Source: Streptomyces sp. WMMB303
GTDB lineage: Bacteria > Actinomycetota > Actinomycetes > Streptomycetales > Streptomycetaceae
NCBI RefSeq assembly: GCF_029351045.1
Contig: NZ_JARKIN010000001.1
Span: 2,796,001-2,860,000 of the forward strand
DNA: 64,000 bases
Direction: 5' to 3'
Every line of letters begins with the position of its first letter. Within the stretch, counting starts at the first letter, position 1. The notes under the pieces are model-generated. The model did no database searches and was not told the origin of the DNA. It saw only the letters and a list, made by a program, of their open reading frames with translations. Below, in pieces: positions 40,666 to 47,447 of the stretch. The position numbers were made by a program, and so were the translations under genes.

Positions 40666-42252
40666 TCACTCGTTGGCGGCGCGGGGCCGCTGTTCGCTTT
40701 CGTACTGGTCGAAGAGGGGTGTGCGGTCGCGGTCGGCGGTGGTTCCGTCCTCGGCCGCGGGGTGCGGCTCGGCGGCGGGGACGGTGCTGGAGCGGGCCGA
40801 ACTCCAGGCGTCGGGGGCCTCCAGGTCGACACCGCGCGTCGTACGGGGAGCGACCGGGGCGCTGACGTACGTGGGCAGCGGTACGGGCACCGGATCCCAG
40901 CCCTCGCCTTCGGAGGAGTCCCTGTCCCGGGCACGCTGCTGGTCGACCCACTCGGCGTGGTCGGTCTGCTCGACCAGTGCGCGCCGCTCTGCCGCCTCCT
41001 GCTGCTCGGCCCGGGTCCATGCCTCCGGCTGCGCATCCGCGCCGTCGGCAGCGGAGGCTTCCGGGCGTGCGCTGCCGGGCTCGCGTTCGCGCCGGGGCGC
41101 CGCCGCCGCAGGAGCGCTGCCGGCACGGGCGCGACGCTCCTCACGGGAGAGCTGATCTTCGCCGGGGCGCCGCTCCTCCCGGCCGCTACCGGTGCTCTCC
41201 GTACGCACCGGGAGGCCCGGCTCGGTGTCCGTGTGCAGCGCCTCGGCCCGGCGCCGGTCGGACGGTCCGGCGTCCTCGTCGTAGGGCCGCTGGGCGCGCA
41301 GACTGCGCGCCGCCGCTTCGGCGCGGCGCCGGTCCATGGTGAAGGCGAAGCGGCGCCGCTCCTGGACGCGGAGGTGGACGATGTAGACGCTCAGCAGGAC
41401 GGCGGGGACAGCGGGCACCCACAGCAGGGCGAGCCCGCGGACGGCCGCCACGACCGTGCCCACGGTGAACGCGAGGAAGAGCAGCATCGTCGTGCGCCGC
41501 CGCCGCGCGAGCAGCTTGGCGCGCTTGGCCTGCTTGGCCCGTCGTCCCTCTCTCTGCGCGGTCCGGGAGTCGGCCGTCTGCGGGCGCGCCGTCCCCGCCC
41601 GCTCGGCCGCGCTCGCGCGGGAGCGATCCGGACCGGGCCGGTCGGGGCCCTGCTGGTCGTACCCGGGCTCCCCCGGTCGCCCCTGGGGGCGGCCGGCCGG
41701 CCCCGCCGGAGCCGGACCGGGCCCTGCCGCCCCTGCCGCGTCCTCCGGAACGCCGTGGCCGCCGTGCGCGGCGGTGCCCGGACGGCCACTCCGGCTGCCG
41801 GGGCGGCCCGTTCCGGCGGGAGGGCCCTGACCACGGTGAACATGCACCTCGGTCAGCGCTTCAGCGCCAGGAGCACCGACCATGGTCTTGGGGTCGGCGA
41901 AGGCCCGGACGTCCACCGCTTGCTCGGTGGCGGCGTCCGGGTCGCTCCGGTACGCGTCACCGTCGTAGCCGTCGGAGCCGTACGCGGCGGAGGGGCCGGG
42001 CTCGTGCTCGGCGCCGGCTCTCCGTGCGTACGGGTCGTCGGCCGCCCACCCCTCGCGGATGCGGCGCCGTTCCGCCTCTCTGGCGTAGCGGCGCTCCATC
42101 CCGGCCTTGCCGGACAGCAGCCGGATGGCGGTGCTGAAGCGTTCCGTCGGACGGGCTTCGTTCAACTCGTCCTGGCGACGAAGCCACATCGGCACCAAGT
42201 AGGCGGCCCAGGCCCCGACGATGACTGCGTAGATGAGGCCACTGCTGCTCAC
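40666..42252 (-). CDS. sepX: SepX / GlpR membrane receptor for septation
   Basis: 528 residues. GTG 42252 (MSSSGLIYAVIVGAWAAYLV) fits the family better than GTG 42258. Layout: N-terminal membrane helix (3-22), conserved LRRQDELNEARPTERFSTAI and RLLSGKAGMERRY, a Gly/Pro-rich disordered region, two membrane helices at about 254-300 and a long charged cytoplasmic tail. It is homologous to Streptomyces SepX, needed for septum formation with DivIVA/FtsZ, and to Corynebacterium GlpR, receptor of the gephyrin-like Glp. The glp homologue lies 2 kb upstream in the same cluster. Confidence 0.85.
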   Translation of the reverse strand: MSSSGLIYAVIVGAWAAYLVPMWLRRQDELNEARPTERFSTAIRLLSGKAGMERRYAREAERRRIREGWAADDPYARRAGAEHEPGPSAAYGSDGYDGDAYRSDPDAATEQAVDVRAFADPKTMVGAPGAEALTEVHVHRGQGPPAGTGRPGSRSGRPGTAAHGGHGVPEDAAGAAGPGPAPAGPAGRPQGRPGEPGYDQQGPDRPGPDRSRASAAERAGTARPQTADSRTAQREGRRAKQAKRAKLLARRRRTTMLLFLAFTVGTVVAAVRGLALLWVPAVPAVLLSVYIVHLRVQERRRFAFTMDRRRAEAAARSLRAQRPYDEDAGPSDRRRAEALHTDTEPGLPVRTESTGSGREERRPGEDQLSREERRARAGSAPAAAAPRREREPGSARPEASAADGADAQPEAWTRAEQQEAAERRALVEQTDHAEWVDQQRARDRDSSEGEGWDPVPVPLPTYVSAPVAPRTTRGVDLEAPDAWSSARSSTVPAAEPHPAAEDGTTADRDRTPLFDQYESEQRPRAANE

Positions 42253-42439
42253 CCTCACACGGTAGAGGGGATTACGTGAGCCCATCTGCCAAACAGCCCG
42301 GCGTGTTGCACGATCTGGCCGATCCGTCGAACTTTTTTTGTGACCGACGGCCCGGGACTCTGCGGAATCAGCCGAGAAATGGCCGGAACGAGCATGCGCG
42401 GGAAACACATCTCCCCGACCGACCCCACAAATCGAACGT

Positions 42440-43069
42440 CTATTTTATTTCGGTGGAGTGGCCGGGCCTCGACCGGTGCCAGCGGGTCAGCAGACCCTCC
42501 GGGACCTCCTCCACTGTCAGGGCGAACACCAGGTGGTCGCGCCAGGCGCCGTCGATGTGCAGATAGCGCGGCCGGATTCCTTCCTCCCGGAAGCCGAGCT
42601 TTTCCACCACGCGGCGGCTGGGGAGGTTCTCCGGGCGGATGCAGACTTCGACCCGGTGCAATCCGACAGTACGGAAGCAGTGGTCCACGGCCAGCGCCAC
42701 TGCCGTGGGCATGACGCCCCGCCCCGCCACCGCGCGGTCCACCCAGTAGCCGATATGGCCGGAGCACATCGAGCCCCAGGTGATGCCCGCCACGGTCAAC
42801 TGCCCGGCGAGCCTTTCTTCGTGCTCCACCACGAACGGCAGCATCCGGCCGGACTGCGCCTCGGTGCGCAGATGCCGCACCATCTGGCGGAAAGTGGGGC
42901 GGCGCGGCGGCAGATGGCCGGGCGGCGCGGGCGGGATCGTGGCCTCCCAGGGACGCAGCCAGTCCCGGTTGCGCTGGTTGACCTCCCGCCAGGCGCGCTG
43001 GTCGCGCAACTTTATGGGGCGGAGGGTCGTGGAACCGTCCGCCAGCTCGACCGGCCATGGGGCGTTCAG
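42440..43069 (-). CDS. rimJ: RimJ-like GNAT acetyltransferase
   Basis: Ribosomal-protein/protein N-acetyltransferase, about 209 residues. The conserved N-terminus (NAPWPVELADGSTTLRPIKL) is in frame only if translation starts at CTG 43069, which overlaps the mog stop as CTGA. The first standard start, TTG 43009, would delete 20 conserved residues. Acetyl-CoA motif: DRAVAGRGVMPTAVALAVDH. Part of the galU-glp-moaC-mog-rimJ-sepX cluster. Confidence 0.88.
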   Translation of the reverse strand: MNAPWPVELADGSTTLRPIKLRDQRAWREVNQRNRDWLRPWEATIPPAPPGHLPPRRPTFRQMVRHLRTEAQSGRMLPFVVEHEERLAGQLTVAGITWGSMCSGHIGYWVDRAVAGRGVMPTAVALAVDHCFRTVGLHRVEVCIRPENLPSRRVVEKLGFREEGIRPRYLHIDGAWRDHLVFALTVEEVPEGLLTRWHRSRPGHSTEIK

Positions 43070-43728
43070 CGGGCGCCGTCCCCTCTGTGCCCGCCGGGGT
43101 GGTCGCCGCCGTGGATCTGGTCCACGGCATGCGGCAGCAGCCGGGCCAGAACGGCCAACCCGTCCTTGACGCCGCCTGTCGAGCCCGGAAGGTTGACGAC
43201 GAGGGTGCGGTCGGCCACTCCCGCGACGCCGCGGGAGAGCGCCGCCGTGGGAACCTTCGCCGACCCCTCGGCACGGATGGCCTCGGGGATACCGGGGATC
43301 TCACGCTCCAGGACGGAACGCGTCACCTCAGGGGTCCGGTCGGTCGGGGAGATGCCGGTGCCCCCGGTCGTCAGGACGACGGCGTAGCCCGCCGCCACCG
43401 CCTCCCGGAGCACCTCGCGGACGGGCTCGCCGTCCGGCACCACCCGCGGCCCGTCCACGGCGAATCCCATGGCCTCCAGGGCCGCGACGAGCAGCGGCCC
43501 GCCCTTGTCCTCGTAGACGCCCGCCGAAGCACGGTTGGACGCCGTCACCGCGAGGGCGCGATACGGCCGCGCAGGGGCGGAAGCACCCGCAGCGGGGTCG
43601 TGAGAAGCGCGGTGGCCGTGCGACGGGGCCTCGCCCACGAGGCCGTGCGGAGCGGTCCGGTCCGCGTCGCGGTGGGCGGCGGTCTCCGCCCCGCGGCCGG
43701 GGGTCTCGCGGTGCTCGGGCCCGCTCAC
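43066..43728 (-). CDS. mog: MogA/MoaB-family molybdenum cofactor protein
   Basis: Molybdopterin adenylyltransferase-type domain, 220 residues. GTG 43728 overlaps the moaC stop (GTGA). The first 55 residues are a polar His/Ala-rich extension. The fold starts at RALAVTASNRASAGVYEDKG, with the signature TTGGTGISPTDRTPE and the C-terminal NLPGSTGGVKDGL. The enzyme would activate molybdopterin for metal insertion. Confidence 0.88.
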   Translation of the reverse strand: MSGPEHRETPGRGAETAAHRDADRTAPHGLVGEAPSHGHRASHDPAAGASAPARPYRALAVTASNRASAGVYEDKGGPLLVAALEAMGFAVDGPRVVPDGEPVREVLREAVAAGYAVVLTTGGTGISPTDRTPEVTRSVLEREIPGIPEAIRAEGSAKVPTAALSRGVAGVADRTLVVNLPGSTGGVKDGLAVLARLLPHAVDQIHGGDHPGGHRGDGAR

Positions 43729-44240
43729 GCGCCCTCCTCGCCGGTCTCGTCGGAGCGCGGCTGCCGCGCCCAGTCCCCCGACGCTCCGCCCGCCTTCTCC
43801 TCGACTCCGACGTCCGTGATGACCGCGGACTTGTCCACGGCCTTCACCATGTCCACGACTGTCAGCGCGGCGACCGTGACCGCTGTGAGCGCTTCCATCT
43901 CGACACCGGTGCGGTCCGTGGTCCGTACCCTCGCCGCGATCTCCACGGCGTCGTCGGCGACCGCCAGGTCGACCTCGACCCCGGAGACGGCGAGCGGGTG
44001 GCACAGGGGGATGAGTTCCGGGGTCTTCTTGGCGCCCATGATCCCGGCGATGCGGGCGGTCGCCAGAGCGTCTCCCTTGGGCACGCCCTCGCCCCGCAGC
44101 AGTGCGACCACCTGCGGTGCGACGAGCACCCGTCCGGTGGCACGGGCGGAGCGCGCGGTGACGTCCTTCTCGGACACGTCGACCATCCGCGCGGCCCCGG
44201 ACGCGTCGACGTGGGTGAGGTGCTGCTGAGGGCTGGTCAT
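43725..44240 (-). CDS. moaC: Cyclic pyranopterin monophosphate synthase MoaC
   Basis: 171 residues, ATG 44240. Second step of molybdenum cofactor synthesis. Conserved motifs: ARMVDVSEKDVTARSA, LCHPLAVSGVEV, the catalytic-region TGVEMEALTAVTVAAL and DMVKAVDKSAVI. Slightly extended acidic C-terminus. Coupled to mog. Confidence 0.94.
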   Translation of the reverse strand: MTSPQQHLTHVDASGAARMVDVSEKDVTARSARATGRVLVAPQVVALLRGEGVPKGDALATARIAGIMGAKKTPELIPLCHPLAVSGVEVDLAVADDAVEIAARVRTTDRTGVEMEALTAVTVAALTVVDMVKAVDKSAVITDVGVEEKAGGASGDWARQPRSDETGEEGA

Positions 44241-44317
44241 GGTTCTCCCGGTCCTGTGCTGTGCCCGGACACGGTACCGGCAGCGGCCGGTGCGCGGTCT
44301 GCCGCGTCATGCCGTGG

Positions 44318-45661
44318 TCAGTCCAGGGGAACGACGGTCACTTCGTCACCGGGGGCGACCCGGGAGGTCTGCTCCGGGATGTCGATCAACGCGTTGGCGT
44401 GTGCGAGGGCGGCGATCAGGTGGGAGCCGGACCCTCCGACCGCGCGGACCGTGCCCGCCCCGTCCTGGTCGGCGGGCGGGGTGAGGTCGCCGCGGAGGAA
44501 CTGCCGCTTCCCCTCCGGTGAGGTCAGCGCGGTGTCCCCGGCCAGCCGGGCGCGCGTGGTGCGGCGCCGGACGGGCTTCTGGCCCATCAGGTGTCGCAGC
44601 GCCGGACGGACGAACAACTCGAAGGAGACATAGGCGCTCACCGGGTTGCCGGGCAGGGTGAGGATGGGCGTGCGGTCGGGCCCGATCAGACCGAACCCCT
44701 GGGGCTTGCCCGGTTGCATCGCCAGCCTGCGGAACTCCACCGTGTCGCGGGCCGGATCGTCGGCGCCGTCCTCTTCCGCGCCGCCGCGGAAGGCGTCCAC
44801 CCTGGAGAGCGCCTCCTTGACGACGTCGTACGCGCCGACGCTCACCCCGCCGCTGGTGACGACGAGGTCGGCCCGGATGAGCTGGTCCTCGATGGTGGCG
44901 CGCAGCGTCTCGGCGTCGTCGGCCACCGCACCGACCCGGTAGGGGATGGCGCCGGCCGCGCGTGCGGCGGCGGTCAGCACGAAGCTGTTGGCGTCGTGGA
45001 TCTGCCCGGGGCCCAACGGTTCACCCGGTGCGACGAGTTCGCTGCCGGTGGAGAGGACGACCACCCGGGGGCGCGGGCGCACCACCACCGAGCCGCGCCC
45101 GACGGCCGCCAGCAGACCCACCTGCGCGGGCCCGAGGACGGTGCCGGCCCTGAGTGCGACCGTACCCGCCTCGACATCGCTGCCCTTGGCCCGTACATGC
45201 TGACGAGCGGCGACCGGACGGTGCACGCGTACCTGGCCCGAGGCGCCCTCCGGCGCGGCGCTGTGCGCGGTCATGGCGTCCGCGGGGCCGCCGCCCGTGC
45301 CGCCGTCGGTCCACTCGACCGGGACGACGGCCTCCGCGCCGGGCGGCAGCGGCGCACCGGTCATGATGCGGGCCGCCTCCCCGGAGACGACGACGGGCAG
45401 TCCGGAGCTCCCGGCGGCGATGTCGCCGACCACGCTGAGCACTGCGGGGAACTCCTCGCTGGCGCCCCGGACATCGGCGGTCCGTACGGCGTAGCCGTCC
45501 ATGGAGCTGTTGTCGAACGGCGGAAGCGCGGCGGGGACGACGACGTCGTCGACCAGGACGCAGCCCTGCGCGTCGAGCAGGTTCAGCTCGATGGGGTCCA
45601 GCGGGCGGACGCTGCGGAGGATGTCCTCCAGGTGCTCCTCGACCGACCAGGTCTTGCTCAC
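44318..45661 (-). CDS. glp: Gephyrin-like molybdotransferase (Glp / MoeA family)
   Basis: 447 residues, GTG 45661, only 2 bp after the galU stop. Full MoeA architecture: domain I/II with FDNSSMDGYAVRTADV, domain III with LSTGSELVAPG and TSGGVSVGAYD, GKPQGFG and LPGNPVSAYV, then the C-terminal barrel. In Corynebacterium the homologue in the same neighbourhood binds FtsZ and the membrane receptor GlpR and links division to polar growth. Whether this copy also inserts molybdenum is not decidable from sequence; moaC and mog next to it leave both options open. Confidence 0.9.
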   Translation of the reverse strand: MSKTWSVEEHLEDILRSVRPLDPIELNLLDAQGCVLVDDVVVPAALPPFDNSSMDGYAVRTADVRGASEEFPAVLSVVGDIAAGSSGLPVVVSGEAARIMTGAPLPPGAEAVVPVEWTDGGTGGGPADAMTAHSAAPEGASGQVRVHRPVAARQHVRAKGSDVEAGTVALRAGTVLGPAQVGLLAAVGRGSVVVRPRPRVVVLSTGSELVAPGEPLGPGQIHDANSFVLTAAARAAGAIPYRVGAVADDAETLRATIEDQLIRADLVVTSGGVSVGAYDVVKEALSRVDAFRGGAEEDGADDPARDTVEFRRLAMQPGKPQGFGLIGPDRTPILTLPGNPVSAYVSFELFVRPALRHLMGQKPVRRRTTRARLAGDTALTSPEGKRQFLRGDLTPPADQDGAGTVRAVGGSGSHLIAALAHANALIDIPEQTSRVAPGDEVTVVPLD

Positions 45662-45663
45662 GA

Positions 45664-46566
45664 CTACATCTCCTCGGTGACGTATCCACGCAACCACTCC
45701 CGGAACTCCGGGCCCAGGTCCTCACGTTCGCACGCAAGCCTGACAATGGCACGCAGGTAGTCCGCCCTGTCCCCGGTGTCGTAGCGGCGCCCGCCGAAGA
45801 CGACGCCGTGCACCGGGCCACCCACGGACTCGTCGCTGGAGAGGGTCTGCAGCGCGTCGGTGAGTTGGATCTCGCCGCCTCTGCCCGGCTCGGTCTTGCC
45901 GAGCACCTCGAAGACGGCCGGGTCCAGCACATAGCGGCCGATGATGGCCAGGTTGCTGGGCGCCTCCTGCACCGCGGGCTTCTCCACCAGGTCCGAGACC
46001 CGCACCACGTCCGGATCGGAGGTGGCGGCGGCCGCCGCGGCACCGTACAGGTGGATGCTGCCGGGGTCGACCTCCATGAGCGCCACGACGCTGCCGCCGC
46101 GCTCCTCCTGCACCTCGATCATGCGGGCGAGCAGGGGGTCGCGCGGGTCGATCAGGTCGTCGCCGAGCAGGACGGCGAAGGGCTGGTCCCCCACGTGCGG
46201 GGCGGCGCACAGAATGGCGTGTCCCAGACCGCGCGGGTCACCCTGGCGGACGTAGTGCATGGTGGCCAGGTCGCTGGACTCCTGCACCCGGGCGAGCTTC
46301 CCGTCGTCGCCCTTGTCCCGCAGGACCTGTTCCAGTTCGTAATTCCGGTCGAAGTGGTCCTCCAGGGGGCGCTTGTTGCGCCCGGTGACCATGAGCACGT
46401 CCGAGAGACCGGCCGTGACGGCCTCCTCGACCACATACTGGATCGCGGGCTTGTCGACGACCGGCAGCATCTCCTTGGGTGTGGCCTTTGTCGCAGGCAG
46501 GAAGCGCGTGCCCAGGCCGGCGGCGGGGATGACTGCCTTGGTGATCCGGGAGCGGGGATGAGTCAT
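45664..46566 (-). CDS. galU: UTP-glucose-1-phosphate uridylyltransferase
   Basis: 300 residues, ATG 46566 (MTHPRSRITKAVIPAAGLGT). Makes UDP-glucose for cell-wall and glycan synthesis. Motifs: AAGLGTRFLPATKATPKEML, GDDLIDPRDPLL and VEKPAVQEAPSNLA. ATG 46578 is an in-frame alternative. First gene of the cluster leading to sepX; galU next to glp is conserved across actinobacteria. Confidence 0.94.
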   Translation of the reverse strand: MTHPRSRITKAVIPAAGLGTRFLPATKATPKEMLPVVDKPAIQYVVEEAVTAGLSDVLMVTGRNKRPLEDHFDRNYELEQVLRDKGDDGKLARVQESSDLATMHYVRQGDPRGLGHAILCAAPHVGDQPFAVLLGDDLIDPRDPLLARMIEVQEERGGSVVALMEVDPGSIHLYGAAAAAATSDPDVVRVSDLVEKPAVQEAPSNLAIIGRYVLDPAVFEVLGKTEPGRGGEIQLTDALQTLSSDESVGGPVHGVVFGGRRYDTGDRADYLRAIVRLACEREDLGPEFREWLRGYVTEEM

Positions 46567-46615
46567 GTCCCGCACCATAACCGGTCACTTGATGGGAAAG
46601 ATAAGCGTCCACGGC

Positions 46616-46646
46616 GTTTATCGCGTTTGTTGGGTTTATTGCGTTT
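46616..46646. repeat. 13-bp direct repeats in the galU / cyclo-ligase divergent promoter
   Basis: GTTTATCGCGTTT (46616-46628) and GTTTATTGCGTTT (46634-46646), 12 of 13 identical, 18 bp apart. They form the most AT-rich part of the region and may be a regulator site or paired promoter elements. Confidence 0.5.
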
Positions 46647-46672
46647 CACGCACGGAAGGGAAAGGACGCTCC

Positions 46673-47287
46673 ATGGGCGAGCCGGAGACTGTCGGCGACG
46701 GTAGTAAGCACGCGTTGCGCCGGGCTGTCCTGCGGGTGAGGAGGACCTTGCCCCCCGGTGACCTGGATGCGGCCGCGCATGCACTGGCCCGGCACGTTCT
46801 GGAGCTGCCCGGCCTCTCCACTGCCGCGACCGTCGCCGCGTACGTGTCGGTGGGCAGCGAGCCGGGGACCGGTCCGCTGCTGGAGGCACTGCGCGAGCGC
46901 GGTGTGCGCGTACTGCTGCCGGTGCTGCGGGAGGACGACGACCTCGACTGGGCGGTCCACGAGGGACCCGGGACGCTCGTTGCGGCCGGGCGCGGCCTGC
47001 GGGAGCCCTCCGGACCGCGGCTCGGCCCCGAAGCGGTCGCCCAGGCCGACGCGGTCCTGCTGCCGGGGCTGGCCGTGGACCGGGGCGGTCTGCGGCTGGG
47101 ACGGGGTGCGGGATGCTACGACAGGGTGCTTGCCCGCCTGGCGGCCCGCGGCGCGCAGCCGGTGTGTGCGGTACTGCTCTACGACGGCGAGGTGGTCGAC
47201 CGTATCGACGGCGAGGAGCACGACCGGCGGGTGACGACAGCAGTGACCCCGAGCGGCGTGCACCGCTTCGGGACTGCGGAAGACTGA
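46673..47287 (+). CDS. 5-formyltetrahydrofolate cyclo-ligase
   Basis: 204 residues, ATG 46673 after GGAAGGGAAAGGA. ATP-dependent conversion of 5-formyl-THF to 5,10-methenyl-THF. Motifs: RRAVLRVRRTL at the N-terminus, YVSVGSEPGTGPLL, LLPGLAVDRGGLRLGRGAGC followed by YDR. Divergent from galU, a conserved actinobacterial pairing. Confidence 0.92.
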   Translation: MGEPETVGDGSKHALRRAVLRVRRTLPPGDLDAAAHALARHVLELPGLSTAATVAAYVSVGSEPGTGPLLEALRERGVRVLLPVLREDDDLDWAVHEGPGTLVAAGRGLREPSGPRLGPEAVAQADAVLLPGLAVDRGGLRLGRGAGCYDRVLARLAARGAQPVCAVLLYDGEVVDRIDGEEHDRRVTTAVTPSGVHRFGTAED

Positions 47288-47409
47288 ACCGGGCGGCCGC
47301 GCGGTCAGCGACCGCTCCGGGTGGGCCGGGCGGGTCGAGCGGACCCCGCGCCGTCGGACCACGGCGCAGCGCCGTGCGCTCTGAACCGACTTGCCGCGCC
47401 GACCGTGCT

Positions 47410-47437
47410 GCGGTGGCCCGGCGCGCCGGGCCACCGC
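47410..47437. terminator. 28-bp perfect palindrome
   Basis: GCGGTGGCCCGGCG followed by its exact reverse complement, 10 bp past the penicillin acylase stop and 123 bp past the cyclo-ligase stop. Serves as a hairpin in either direction; probable shared terminator of the convergent genes. Confidence 0.55.
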
Positions 47438-47447
47438 TGCGCGCACG

